A stretch of DNA of 64,000 nucleotides from Apostichopus japonicus. Its lineage: Eukaryota; Echinodermata; Holothuroidea; Aspidochirotida; Stichopodidae. The position numbers were made by a program, and so were the translations under genes. The stretch spans positions 12,337,001-12,401,000 of the forward strand of contig NC_092561.1 in assembly GCF_037975245.1 (NCBI RefSeq), read 5' to 3'. Of the stretch, positions 1-11,931 are shown one piece after another (positions within the stretch are counted from its first letter, which is position 1; every line of letters begins with the position of its first letter). The notes beneath the pieces are model-generated. The model was not told where the DNA came from. It was given only the letters and a program-made list of their open reading frames with translations, and made no database searches.

Positions 1-1567
1 GACATTCGATTGATCGGTACCGCACATTTGATTGATCGGTACCAGACATTCGATTGATCGGTACCGCACATTTGATTGATCGGTACCGCACATTCGATTA
101 ATCGATATCTCACAATCGATCGATTGGTACCGCACATTCGATTGATCGGTACCGCACATTCGATTGATCGGTACCGAACAATCGATCGATCGGTACCTCA
201 ACTTCGATTGATTGGTACCGCACATTCGATTGATTGGTACCGAACAATCGATCGATCGGTACCGAACATTCGATTGATTGGTATCGCAAATTCGATTGAT
301 CGGTACCGCACATTCGATTGATCGGTACCGAACATTCGATTGATCGGTATCGCAAATTCGATTGATCGGTAACGCACATTCGATTGATCGGTACCGCACA
401 ATCGATCGATCGGTACCGCACATTCGATAGATCGGTACCGAACATTCGATTGATCGGTACCGCACAATCGATTGATCGGTACCGCACATTCGATTGATCG
501 ATAACGCACATTCGATTGATCGGTACCGAACATTCGATTGATCGATAACGCACATTCGATCGATCGGTACCGAACATTCGATTGATCGGTACCGCACAAT
601 CGATCGATCGGTACCGCACATTCGATTGATTGGTACCGCAAAATCGATCGATCGGTACCGCAACTTCGATTGATCGGTACCGCACATTCGATTGATCTGT
701 ACCGCACAATCCATCGATCGGTACCGCACATTCGATTGTTCGGTACCGCACATTCGATTGATTGGTACCGCACATTCGATTGATCGGTACCGCAAAATCG
801 ATTGATCGGTACCGAACATTCGATTTATCGATAACGCACATTCGATTGATCGGTACCGAACATTCGATTGATCGGTACCGCACAATCGATCGATCGGTAT
901 CGCACATTCGATCGATCGGTACCGCACAATCCATCGATCGATACCGCACATTCGATTGATCGATACCGCACATTCGATTGATCGGTACCGAACATTCGAC
1001 GGAGCGGTACCGCACATTGGATTAATCGATATCTCACAATCGATCGATTAGTACCGCACATTCGATTGATCGGTCCGCAAGTTTGATTGATCGGTACCGC
1101 ACATGCGATGGATCGGTATCTTACATTCGAATTATCGATAACGCACATTCGTTCGTTTTACCGCACCTTCGATTGATCGGTACGGCGAAATCGATTGATC
1201 GATAACGCACATTCGATTGAACGGTACCGGACATTCCATTGATCGGTACCGAACATTCGATTGATCGGTACCGCACATTCGATTGATCGGTACCGAACAT
1301 TCGATAGATCGATAACACACATTCGATAGATCGGTACCGAACATTCGATTGATCGTTACCGCACAATCGATCGATCGGTACCGCACAATCGATCGATCGG
1401 TATCGCACATTCGATTGATCGGTATCACACATTCGATTGATCGGTACAACACATTCGATTGATCGGTACCGAACATTCGATTGACCGATAACGCACATTT
1501 GATTGATCGGTACCGAACATTTGATTGATCGATAACGCACATTCGATTAATCGGTACCGAATATTCG

Positions 1568-4500
1568 ATTGATCGGTATCGCACATTCGATCGATCGGTA
1601 CCGCACATTCGATTGATCGGTACCGCACATTCGATTGAGCTGTAACGCACATTCGATTGATTGGTACCGCACATTCGATTGATCGGTACCGCACATGCGA
1701 TCGATCGGTACCGCACATTCGATTGATCGATACCGCACATTCGATTGATCGGTACGGCACATTCGATCGATCGGTACGGCACATTCGATCGATCGGTACC
1801 GCACATTTGATCGATCGATACCGCACATTCGATTGATCGGTAACGCACATTCGATTGATAGTTACCGCAAATTCCATTGATCGGTACCGCACATGCGATT
1901 CATCGGTAGCGCACATTCGATTTATCGATAACGCACATTCGATTGATCGGTACCGAACATTCGATTGATCGGTACCGCACAATCGATCGATCGGTACGGC
2001 ACATTCGATTGATCGGTACCGCACATTTGTTTTATCGGTACCGCACATTCGATTAATCGATACCGCACATTCGTTCCGTCGGTATCGCACGTTCGATTGA
2101 TCGTTACCGAACATTCGATTGATCGGTACCGCAAGTTCGATTGATCGATAACGCACATTCGATTGATCGATAGCGCACATTCGTATAATGGATAAAGCAC
2201 ATTCGTTCGTTTTACCGCACATTCGATTGATCGGGTTCGGCACAATCGCTTGATCGATAACGCACATTCGATTGATCGGTACCGGACCTTCGATTGATCG
2301 ATACCGCACATTCGATTGAACGGTACGGCACATTCGATTGATCGGTACGGCACATTCGATTGATCGGTACTGCACATTCGATTGATCGGTACCAAACATT
2401 CGATTGATCGGTAACGGACAATCGATTGATCGGTACCGCACATTCGATTGATCGGTAACGCACATTCGATTTATCGATAACGCACATTCGATTGATCGGT
2501 ACCGAACACTCGAATGATCGGTACCGCACAATCGATCGATCGGTACCGCACATTCGATTGATCGGTACCGGATATTCGATTGATCGGTACCGAACATTCG
2601 ACGGATCGGTACCGCACATTCGATTAATCGATATCTCACAATCGATCGGTACCGCACATTCGATTGATCTGTACCTCAAGTGTGATTGATCGGTACCGCA
2701 CATGCGATGGATCGGTAGCTTACATTCGAATAATCGATAACGCACATTCGTTCGTTTTACCGCACATTCGATTGATCGGTACGGCAAAATCGATTGATCG
2801 ATACCGCACATTCGATTGATCGGTACCGGACATTCGATTGATTGTACCGCACATTCGATTGATCGGTACTGCACATTCGATAGATCGGTACCGCACATTC
2901 GATTGATCGGTACCGCACATTCGATCGATCGGTACCGCACATTCGATTGATTGGTACCGCAAATCGAACGATCGGTTCCGCAACTTCGATTGATCGGTAC
3001 CGAACATTCGATTGATCGGTACCGCACAATCCATCGATCGGTACTAAACATTCGATTGATCGATAACGCAAATTCGATTGATCGTTACCGAACATTCGAT
3101 TGATCGGTACCGCACAATCCATCGATCGGTACTGCTAATTCGATTGATCGGTACCGCACATTCGATCGTTCGGTACCGCACATTCGATTGATCGATACCG
3201 CACATTCGATTGATCTATAACGCACATTCGAATGATCGGTAACGCACATTCGATTTATCGATACCAAAGATTCGATAGATCGGTACCGAACATTCGATTG
3301 ATCGGTACGGCACAATCGATCTATCGGTACCGCACATTCGATCGATCGGTACGGCACATTCGATCGATCGGTACTGCACATTCGATCGATCGATACCGCA
3401 CATTCGATTGATCGGTAACGCACATTCGATTGATCGTTACTGCAAATTCGATTGATCGGTACAGCACATGCGATTGATCGGTAGCACACATTCGATTTAT
3501 CGATAACGCACATTCGATTGATCGGTACCGAACATTCCATTGATCGGTACCGCACAATCGATCGATCGGTACCTCACATTCGATTGATCGGTACCGCACA
3601 TTCGTTTTATCGGTACCGCACATTCGATGAATCGATACCGTACATTCGTTCCGTCGGTATCGCACATTCGATTGATCGGTACCGCACATTCGATTGATCG
3701 GTACCGCAAGTTCGATTGATCGGTACCGCATATGCGATAGATCGGTAGCGCACATTCGAATTATCGATAACGCACCTTCCTTCGTTTTTCCGCACATTCG
3801 ATTGATCGGTACGGCACAATCGATTGATCGATAACGCAATTCGATTGATCGGTACCGAACATTCGATTGATCGGTAATGCACATTCGATTGATCGGTACC
3901 TCACATTCGATTGATCGGTACCGCACATGCGATTGATCGGTAGCGCACATTCGATTTATCGATACCGCACATTCGATTTATCGATACCGCACATTTGATT
4001 TATCGATACCGAACATTCGATTGATCGATAACGCACATTCGATTGATCGGTACCGAACATTCGATTGATCGGTACCGCACAATCCATCGATCGGTACCGC
4101 ACATTCGATTGATCGATACCGCACATTCGATTGATCTGTAACGAACATTCGATTGATCGATAACGCACATTCGATTGATCGGTACCGAACATTCGATTGA
4201 TCGGTACCGGACAATCCATCGATCGGTACCGCACATTCGATCGATCGATACCGCACATTCGATTGATCGGTATCGCACATTCGATCGATCGGTACCGCAC
4301 ATTCGATTGATCGATACCGCACCATCGATTGAGCTGTAACGCACATTCGATTGATTGGTACCGCACATTCGATTGATCGGTACCGCACATGCGATCGATC
4401 GGTACCGCACATTCGATTGATAACGCACATTCGATTTATCGATACCAAACATTCGATAGATCGGTACGGCACATTCGATCGATCGGTACCGCACATTCGA

Positions 4501-6632
4501 TCGATCGATACCGCACATTCGATTGATCGGTAACGCACATTCGATTGATAGTTACCGCAAATTCCATTGATCGGTACCGCACATGCGATTGATCGGTAGC
4601 GCACATTCGATTTATCGATAACGCAAATTCGATTGATCGGTACCGAACATTCGATTGATCGGTACCGCACAATCGATCGATCGGTACGGCACATTCGATT
4701 GATCGGTACCGCACATTTGTTTTATCGGTACCGCACATTCGATTAATCGATACCGCACATTCGTTCCGTCGGTATCGCACGTTCGATTGATCGTTACCGA
4801 ACATTCGATTGATCGGTACCGCAAGTTCGATTGATCGATAACGCACATTCGATTGATCGATAGCGCACATTCGTATAATGGATAACGCACATTCGTTCGT
4901 TTTACCGCACATTCGATTGATCGGGTTCGGCACAATCGCTTGATCGATAACGCACATTCGATTGATCGGTACCGGACCTTCGATTGATCGATACCGCACA
5001 TTCGATTGAACGGTACGGCACATTCGATTGATCGGTACGGCACATTCGATTGATCGGTACTGCACATTCGATTGATCGGTACCGAACATTCGATTGATCG
5101 GTAACGGACAATCGATTGATCGGTACCGCACATTCGATTGATCGGTAACGCACATTCGATTGATCGGTAACGCACATTCGACTGATCGGTACCGAACATT
5201 CGATTTATCGATAACGCACATTCGATTGATCGGTACCGAACACTCGAATGATCGGTACCGCACAATCGATCGATCGGTACCGCACATTCGATTGATCGGT
5301 ACCGGATATTCGATTGATCGGTACCGAACATTCGACGGATCGGTACCGCACATTCGATTAATCGATATCTCACAATCGATCGATCGGTACCGCACATTCG
5401 ATTGATCTGTACCTCAAGTGCGATTGATCGGTACCGCACATGCGATGGATCGGTAGCTTACATTCGAATAATCGATAACGCACATTCGTTCGTTTTACCG
5501 CACATTCGATTGATCGGTACGGCAAAATCGATTGATCGATACCGCACATTCGATTGATCGGTACCGGACATTCCATTGATTGTACCGCACATTCGATTGA
5601 TCGGTACTGCACATTCGATAGATCGGTACCGCACATTCGATTGATCGGTACCGCACATTCGATTGATCGGTACCGCACATTCGATTGATTGGTACCGCAA
5701 ATCGAACGATCGGTTCCGCAACTTCGATTGATCGGTACCGCACATTCGATTGATCGGTACCGCACAATCCATCGATCGGTACTAAACATTCGATTGATCG
5801 ATAACGCAAATTCGATTGATCGTTACCGAACATTCGATTGATCGGTACCGCACAATCCATCGATCGGTACTGCTTATTCGATTGATCGGTACCGCACATT
5901 CGATCGTTCGGTATCGCACATTCGATTCATCGATACCGCACATTCGATTGATCTATAACGCACATTCGATTGATCGGTAACGCACATTCGATTTATCGAT
6001 ACCAAACATTCGATAGATCGGTACGGCACATTCGATTGATCGGTACGGCACATGCGATTGATCGGTAGCGCACATTCGATATATCGATAACGCACATTCG
6101 ATTGATCGGTACCGAACATTCGATTGATCGGTACCGCACAATCGATCTATCGGTACCGCACATTCGATCGATCGGTACGGCACATTCGATCGATCGGTAC
6201 TGCACATTCGATCGATCGATACCGCACATTCGATTGATCGGTAACGCACATTCGATTGATCGTTACTGCAAATTCGATTGATCGGTACAGCACATGCGAT
6301 TGATCGGTAGCACACAATCGATTTATCGATAACGCACATTCGATTGATCGGTACCGAACATTCCATTGATCGGTACCGCACAATCGATCGATCGGTACCT
6401 CACATTCGATTGATCGGTACCGCACATTCGTTTTATCGGTACCGCACATTCGATGAATCGATACCGTACATTCGTTCCGTCGGTATCGCACATTCGATTG
6501 ATCGGTACCGCACATTCGATTGATCGGTACCGCAAGTTCGATTGATCGGTACCGCATATGCGATAGATCGGTAGCGCACATTCGAATTATCGATAACGCA
6601 CCTTCCTTCGTTTTTCCGCACATTCGATTGAT
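1568..6632 (+). repeat. 2.7-2.8-kb higher-order duplication
   Basis: The order of monomer variants at about 1568-3806 repeats at about 4262-6632. The offset between matching variants is about 2,690 bp at the left and grows to 2,826 bp at the right, so the copies differ by gain or loss of several monomers. Shared rare landmarks include GAGCTGTAACG, a GATAGTTACCG unit, a GTATAATGGATAA unit and two occurrences of the T-run variant, the last in the changed form TTCCTTCGTTTTTCC. The edges are estimated by eye. Confidence 0.8.
2681..2790 (+). repeat. T-run marker cassette (representative copy)
   Basis: In a fixed order the monomers read CATGCGATGG(ATCGGTAG), CGAATAATCGATAACG and then the shortened variant CGTTCGTTTTACCGCACATT, which is 20 bp rather than 22. 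This cassette recurs about 60 times. Approximate positions include 1151, 2203, 4893, 5488, 11723, 12493, 14953, 16577, 20297, 24822, 26446, 30211, 40271, 41627, 49036, 53198, 56489, 60226 and 63890, and in reversed form (GTAAAACGAACG) 35424, 35930, 36192, 36544, 37693 and 37970. Decayed forms occur near 3781 and 6605. It is absent from 32.2-35.4 kb and 44.6-49.0 kb. Confidence 0.85.
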
Positions 6633-8094
6633 CGATAACGCACATTCGATTGATCGGTACCGAACATTCGATTGATCGGTACCGCACAATCCATCGATCG
6701 GTACCGCACATTCGATCGATCGATACCGCACATTCGATTGATCTGTAACGCACATTCGATTGTTCGATAACGCACATTCGATTGATCGGTACCGCACATT
6801 CGATTGATCGGTATCGCACATTCGATTGATCGGTACCGCACATCGATTGATTGGTACCGCACAATCGATGGATCGGTACCGCAGCTTCGATTGATTGGTA
6901 CCACACATTCGATTGATCGGTTGCGCACATTCGATTGATCGGTACCGCACATTCGATTGATCGGTACCGCACATTCGATTGATCGGTATCGCACATTCGA
7001 TTGATCGGTTGCGCACATTCGATTGATCGGTACCGAACATTCGATTGATCGGTATCGCAAATTCGATTGATCGGTACCGCACATTCGATTGATCGGTACC
7101 GCAAAATCGATTGATCGGTACCGCACATTCGTTAGATCGATACCGAACTTTCGATTGATCGGTACCGCACAATCGATTGATCGGTACCGAACATTCGATT
7201 GATCGATAACGCACATTCGATTGATCGGTACCGCACATTCGATTGATCGATAACGCACATTCGATTGATTGGTACCGAACATTCGATTGATCGGTACCGT
7301 ACAATCCATCGATCGATCGGTACCGCACATTCGATTGATCGGTACCGGACATTCGACTGATCGGTAGCGAACATTCGACTGATCGGTACCGCACATTCGA
7401 TGAATCGATATCTCACATTCGATCGATCGATACCGCACATTCGATTGATCGGTAACGCACATTCGATCGATCGATACCGCACATTCCATTGATCTGTAAC
7501 GCACATTCGATTGATTGGTACCGCACAATCGATCGATCGGTACCGCACATTCGATAGATCGGTAACGCACATTCGATTGATCGGTACCGCACATTCGATA
7601 GATCGGTACCGCACATTCGATTGATCGGTAACGCACATTCGATTGATTGGTACCGCACATTCGATTGATTGGTACCGCACAATCGATCGATCGGTACCGC
7701 AACTTCGATTGATCGTTACCGAACATTCGATTGATCGGTACCGCACAATCCATCGATCGGTACTGCTTATTCGATTGATCGGTACCGCACATTCGATCGT
7801 TCGGTACCGCACATTCGATTGATCGATACCGCACATTCGATTGATCTATAACGCACATTCGATTGATCGGTACCGAACATTCGATTGATCGGTACCACAC
7901 ATTCGATTGATTGGTACCGCACAATCGGTCGATCGGTACTGCAACTTCGATTGATCGGTAATGCACATTCGATTGATCGGTACCGCACAATCCATCGATC
8001 GGTACCGAACATTCGATTGATCGATAACGCACATTCGATTGATCGGTACCGAACATTCGTGTGATCGGTACCGCGCAATCCATCGATCGGTACC

Positions 8095-8098
8095 GCAC
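8095..8098. other. Target-site duplication, left copy (GCAC)
   Basis: GCAC at 8095-8098 and again at 11211-11214 flank the inserted segment. Joining sequence up to 8098 directly to 11215 gives an intact monomer (GGTACCGCAC then ATTCGATTGG). The following A is also shared, so the duplication could be read as 5 bp. If the element is taken to begin CAC, only a 2-bp CA duplication remains. Confidence 0.75.
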
Positions 8099-8123
8099 AC
8101 TCAAAAAAATGAAGTGTTAAATT
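8099..8123 (+). repeat. Left terminal inverted repeat
   Basis: Over 25 positions it matches the inward-read right end at 22 positions, with mismatches at positions 3, 14 and 21. Both ends have a run of seven A (or T on the opposite strand) followed by TG, then AGTGTT. The repeat may be one base longer at the outside (CAC at both ends). Confidence 0.8.
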
Positions 8124-8134
8124 TGAATCGTAAA

Positions 8135-8150
8135 GTGTTGAATTTAACAC
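8135..8150. repeat. Subterminal near-palindrome, left
   Basis: GTGTTGAATTTAACAC is palindromic except for one position. A related near-palindrome, GTGTTAAAATTCAACAC, lies at 11179-11195 near the other end. Several further GTGTT/AACAC pairs follow up to about 8280. Such subterminal motifs are typical transposase-binding or hairpin elements in DNA transposons; the role here is inferred. Confidence 0.6.
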
Positions 8151-8236
8151 CCCACCCTGTTTGGATTAGGGACAACACCCACCGGGTTAAATTAACACTT
8201 CAGAAGTGTAACATAATATAACACTTTGCGAGTGTT

Positions 8237-8560
8237 ACCTTAACAACACCCATACAAGTGTCAAAATAACACTTCCTGGTGTTGAAGGTACACTACAGGG
8301 AGTAAAATTAACACAATAAAGTGTTCATTTGTTAAAACTTCTGGGTGTCAACATGACACTTCAGGAAGTAAAATTAACACCATAAAGTGTTCATTTGTTA
8401 GCACTTCTGGGTGTCAAAATTGCACTTCAGGGAGTATAATTAACACTCTAGTGCACATTTTTTGGCCTTCTGGGTGTCAAAGTTCTGCTTCAGTGAGTAG
8501 AATTACCACCATATAGTGTTCATTTGTCATCTGTGTCAAGATGATACTTAATGGACTCTC
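8237..8560 (+). repeat. Imperfect 66-bp tandem repeat, about four to five copies
   Basis: The landmark AGTAAAATTAACAC and its variants start at 8301, 8367, 8433 and 8496, giving spacings of 66, 66 and 63 bp. Each unit also contains AGTGTTCATTTGTTA, CTTCTGGGTGTCAA and CACTTCAGG. The array decays to the right. It is built from the same AACAC/GTGTT words as the ends of the element, so it probably grew from the subterminal sequence. The 66-bp period equals three satellite monomers in length, but the sequences are unrelated. Confidence 0.75.
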
Positions 8561-8992
8561 AACACACAATAGTGCTCTCTCGTTTATACTTCTGGATGTA
8601 TATTTAACTGCTGGTTTGTAAAGTTTTACATGTTTATTATGTAACGCAAATACAATACTGTTATGTAAAATTTTGCCAGAAAAGTTTACATCGCATCCGT
8701 TTAGTAAATATTTTATACAGGTTTTAGGTTAATTATTACTTAGTAATTAGGTAAACAATATGGATGCATGTTTGAATCGCTCGCAGCAGAAAGTTACATT
8801 TAAGAGAGAGCAAAAAGCAATGACAACACAAACAATTCAGAATGTGGGATTTTCAGCAATTAAACACCCTACGACCTTCCTATTCCAGAGGTCCATTTAT
8901 TATATCCCATTAAATGTAAAACGAACAATTTAGGCTATAAAAGTATTGTCTTGTGGAATTAAGTCAACTTAAAAGTGCCAACATTTTCAAAT
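8561..8992. other. AT-rich stretch with no recognised feature
   Basis: No credible open frame, RNA gene or repeat was seen here. It links the 66-bp repeats to the 164-bp repeats inside the insertion. Confidence 0.6.
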
Positions 8993-9525
8993 GCTACGGT
9001 GCAGTTACTTGGTCTTTATTTTTTTTGCACATGCCTTTTGGTTTCTAGATTAAAGACAAAGAAACAACTCTTCCCAAAGTCAATTTCAAATAAGCAACAA
9101 CTTTAGAAAAATTCTGATCCATGGGATGAGAAAACATGGAGTGCTGTGTATGATGACTGCTACACTACAGTGACTATGTCTTTGTTGTTGGCAAATGCCT
9201 TTTGGTATTCCAGATTAAACGCAAGAAACAACTCTTCCCAAAGTCAATTTCAAATAAGCAACAACTTTAGATATATGCTGATCCGTGGGATGAGAAAACG
9301 TGGAGTACTGTCTATGATGACTGCTACACTGCAGTTACTTTGTCTTTGTTGTTGGCTCGTGCCTTTGGTATTCCAAATTAAACACAAAGAAAAAACTCTT
9401 CCCAAAGACAATTCCAAATAAGCAACAACTTTACATACATTCTGATCCGTGAGATGAGGAAACATGGAGTTCTGTCTATGACAACTGCTAAACTGCAGTA
9501 ACTTTGTCTTTTTTGTCGGCACGGT
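8993..9525 (+). repeat. 164-bp tandem repeat, three copies plus a partial fourth
   Basis: Copies begin at GCTAC about 8993, 9159 and 9323, with a partial copy from 9487, giving spacings of 166, 164 and 164 bp. The word AACTCTTCCCAAAG recurs at 9066, 9230 and 9394. Copies differ by scattered substitutions and small indels. The partial fourth copy overlaps the 3' end of the exon-like segment on the minus strand (GTCTTTTTTGTCGGCAC versus GTCTTTGTTGTTGGCTC in an internal copy), so the unit probably arose by tandem duplication that included the exon tail. Open frames at 9146-9421 (+) and 9250-9531 (-) are by-products of the repeat. Confidence 0.8.
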
Positions 9526-9817
9526 GAGCATAAAAATCTCGAATCTGGTTGCGTTTCACACCACCAGGCAACTTGTAGACAACTTTTTGGAAAAATTCCC
9601 AGGCACCGAGACTTGCAATTTGGTATAATTCAGATTTAACACGTAGAATAATTTGAAGCAAACATCAATGGCTTCATAAATGTCCTCTGGGGTAGGGCAT
9701 GTCTCTGGATGATCACAAATGACTGCTTGGGGTATATTTTGCTTCCTCCAAGAAGTAACACATATTGCTGAGGTCTTTCTGAAATCTTTTGCAAATAGAA
9801 TTCCAAGTTGATGCTTC
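9488..9817 (-). pseudogene. Broken terminal exon of an unidentified protein gene
   Basis: On the minus strand a reading frame opens just after a strong 3' splice acceptor and runs about 110 codons to a TAG at 9490-9488, but a one-base frameshift near 9605-9617 breaks it. Before the shift it reads KHQLGILFAKDF and later EDIYEAIDVCFKLFYVLNL; after the shift it continues WEFFQKVVYKLPGGVKRN and ends DKKDKVTAV. Both halves have the composition of a folded domain (aromatic and aliphatic spacing, charged loops), unlike the low-complexity satellite frames. There is no ATG at the start, as expected for an internal or last exon. I recall similar C-terminal domains in uncharacterised fish and invertebrate proteins but cannot name the family. 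The frameshift suggests it no longer encodes a working protein, unless it is a sequencing error. It may have been captured by the transposon. Confidence 0.55.
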
Positions 9818-9840
9818 CTAAGTAACAACAAAGAAAAGAA
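9817..9840 (-). other. 3' splice acceptor before the exon-like segment
   Basis: Read on the minus strand, a pyrimidine-rich run (TTTTCTTTTCTTTTC) is followed by TTGTTGTTACTTAG and then G. The AG lies at 9819-9818, so the exon would begin at 9817. This fits the animal acceptor consensus well and sits where the protein-like composition begins. Confidence 0.6.
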
Positions 9841-11060
9841 AAGAAAATTCCCATCATAATGAAGTTGTGTTAAAACCTTCTTGGAGCATAAGCAGTTTTT
9901 TACATGTACCCCTCACAAAACATGAACATTCCTAAAGAAAATGCCCACAATTTAATCAGTTGTGATTCTAACTTCTTCAAGTACGTTTGAATCTAGAAAG
10001 CCAGATGGCCTATAGTGATTACTTGTCAAAACAGGAACTTGCATTAAACTTTCATCAGACAAGGTAGGCAACTTTAATAACCAATGCATCATGTTAACAA
10101 TGCTTAAAATAATGCTCACTCCCACTGTATGCAATTGTGTAGATTGCTATGAATTATAACAGCTAGATCACTTCCATAATATAGCTAAATTATAGTTGGG
10201 ACTAGGTCTAAAAGTATCACCAATCCACATCAGCTTCGGCCTACTTGCTACAACTTACAAGCTAAAATGGCAATTAGTGGTAATTATATATTGCATTACA
10301 TGAATATATGTTTATCCCTTATTGAACATAGTACCAGCGTAACTATAGGCCCATGCCCGATGCTATTTTAAAATGCATTGTCTTGAAATAGCCTAAGTAT
10401 ACCCTACTAGTACTAGGCCTAGTAGTAGGCCTAGGCTAGTACAACTTAAAAAAGTGACTCGCAGGGTATACGAAGTTACGGTTAACGCACAAAAAGGAAT
10501 AGAATGCACTAGATTACAATAAAGACCTAGACCAAAGTCCTCCGTCCGTCCGAAGGCAATTCCGTTTAATGTTTACTTGTATGTAGGCTACACTGATTCG
10601 TTGACAATTATGAGTTGACTATGACAAACAGCAGCTAGCCTATTATATTAACTTATAGTATGACTTTAACGTTAGGTCTACGTAACGCAAGCGATTCAAA
10701 TGCATTCGTCTACCCAGCTTAGTCGTGGGTCTCTAAGCGCATATCTCGTTCTTGTCATGTACACTTACATAATATCAAAACATACCTTCGAATTTTTCAA
10801 TCAATTCTTCCAGGCCCCAGTCTCCTATAACGTCATTTCATGCCATTGTAGCTCGTTATCGCACACTGAGTACGTAACGTTTTGTGGCTTGAACGTATAT
10901 ATGGCTGTGGTTACTATAGTACATTTAGTAACGATAAATGTCGACAAACTGGTACAAGTATTGCTAGGTACGGTAAATGCGTGTTCACGGTACGGTGGTA
11001 TCGTTTAAACCTTAACTTACACTAAGAATCCAGCTGACGGGAGGTTTGACCAATCAGAAT
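9841..11060. other. Unique stretch of the insertion without a supported gene
   Basis: About 1.2 kb of AT-rich sequence. Open frames at 9952-10134 (-) and 10700-11008 (+) are short and show no recognised domain. A 14-bp perfect palindrome, TACTAGGCCTAGTA, lies at 10411-10424 within a cluster of TAGGCCTA-type words (10404-10442). If the exon-like segment belonged to a gene, the upstream intron would lie here. Confidence 0.5.
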
Positions 11061-11185
11061 GCTCGAACTGAAAGTACACTTCTGCAGGTGTTAAAAAATC
11101 CACGCTACATAAATTATGTAACCCTACTCAGGGTCAGAGTAACCCTTCAGGTGTAGGGTGAACGGTTACACCTGGAAAGTGTTAA

Positions 11186-11210
11186 AATTCAACACTCCAT
11201 TTTTTTGCGT
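11186..11210 (-). repeat. Right terminal inverted repeat
   Basis: Read inward on the minus strand it begins ACGCAAAAAAATGG and matches the left end at 22 of 25 positions. It is immediately followed on the plus strand by the second GCAC and then satellite. The near-palindrome GTGTTAAAATTCAACAC at 11179-11195 overlaps it. Confidence 0.8.
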
Positions 11211-11214
11211 GCAC
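11211..11214. other. Target-site duplication, right copy (GCAC)
   Basis: This is the second copy of the GCAC at 8095-8098. The satellite resumes at 11215 in the same register it had at 8098. Confidence 0.75.
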
Positions 11215-11931
11215 ATTCGATTGGTCGGTAACGCACATTCGATTGATTGGTACCGCACAATCGATCGATCGGTACCGCACATTCGATAGATCGGTAACGC
11301 ACATTCAATTGATCGGTACCGCACAATCGATCGATCGCTTTCCGCACATTCGATAGATCGGTACCTAACATTCGATTGATTAGTACCGCACAATCGATCA
11401 ATCGGTATCGCACATTCGATCAATCGGTACCGCACATTCGATTGATCGGTATCACACATTCGATTGATCGGTACCGAACATTCGATTTATCGATAACGCA
11501 CATTCGTTTTATCGATACCGCACATTCGATTAATCGATACCGCACATTCGTTCCGTCGGTATCGCACATTCGATTGATCGGTAACGCACATTCGATTGAT
11601 CAGTACCGAACATTCGACGGATCGGTACCGCACATTCGATTGATCGGTACCGCAAGTTCGATTGATCGGTACCGCTCATGGGATGGATCGGTAGTGCACA
11701 TTCGAATAATCGATAACGGACATTCGTTCGTTTTACCGCACATTGGATTGAACGGTAAGGCACAATCGATTGATCGATAACGCACATTTGATTGATTGGT
11801 ACCGGACATTCGATTGATCGGTACCGCACATTCGATTAATCGATATCTCACAATCGATCGATCGGTACCGCACATTCGATTGATTGGTACCGCACAATCG
11901 ATCGATCGGTACCGCAACTTCGATTGATCGG

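Larger units (their letters stand above)
1..8098 (+). repeat. 22-bp satellite array, first block (left-open)
   Basis: This is a continuous head-to-tail array of a 22-bp monomer whose core CGATTGATCGGTACCG is followed by CACATT on the plus strand. Common variants change GGTACC to GATAAC or GATACC, CACATT to CACAAT or AACATT, and GATTGATC to GATCGATC, GATAGATC, GATTTATC or GATTAATC. The first base is already inside the array, so its left end lies outside the window. Periodicity stays at 22 bp with rare 20-21 bp units. Open frames on both strands here (up to about 505 codons) only encode 22-residue repeats of the monomer and are not called as genes. The block ends at the insertion. Confidence 0.97.
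8099..11210. mobile_element. Non-autonomous DNA transposon-like insertion (3.1 kb)
   Basis: This is the only non-satellite sequence in the window. Its ends are imperfect inverted repeats: ACTCAAAAAAATG on the left, and ACGCAAAAAAATG reading inward from the right. A 4-bp GCAC duplication flanks it and the satellite register is restored exactly across it. Near each end lies a near-palindrome of the form GTGTTRAATTTAACAC. No transposase frame is visible, so it should be non-autonomous or a cargo-carrying derivative. Ends that can be read as CAC suggest the CACTA/Mirage/Chapaev group as one possibility, but this is weak. The interior carries 66-bp and 164-bp tandem repeats and a broken exon-like segment. 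It is AT-rich compared with the satellite. Confidence 0.8.

Noticed and set aside
1-8098. CRISPR-like array of short direct repeats
   Set aside because: There are no unique spacers. Units abut directly and vary gradually, as in satellite DNA.
8237-8560. Relation of the 66-bp repeat in the insertion to the 66-bp (three-monomer) satellite period
   Set aside because: The lengths coincide but the sequences share no words, so they are taken as unrelated.
9146-9421. 91-codon plus-strand open frame
   Set aside because: It lies wholly within the 164-bp tandem repeat and repeats its own sequence with that period.
9952-10134. 60-codon minus-strand open frame upstream of the exon-like segment
   Set aside because: Considered as an upstream exon, but there is no clear acceptor and donor pair and no recognised motif.
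10404-10442. TAGGCCTA palindrome cluster as a regulatory site or origin
   Set aside because: The palindrome at 10411-10424 is real, but it is isolated and nothing around it supports a function.
10700-11008. 102-codon plus-strand open frame in the insertion
   Set aside because: No recognisable domain and no splice or promoter context; the length is within chance for AT-rich sequence.
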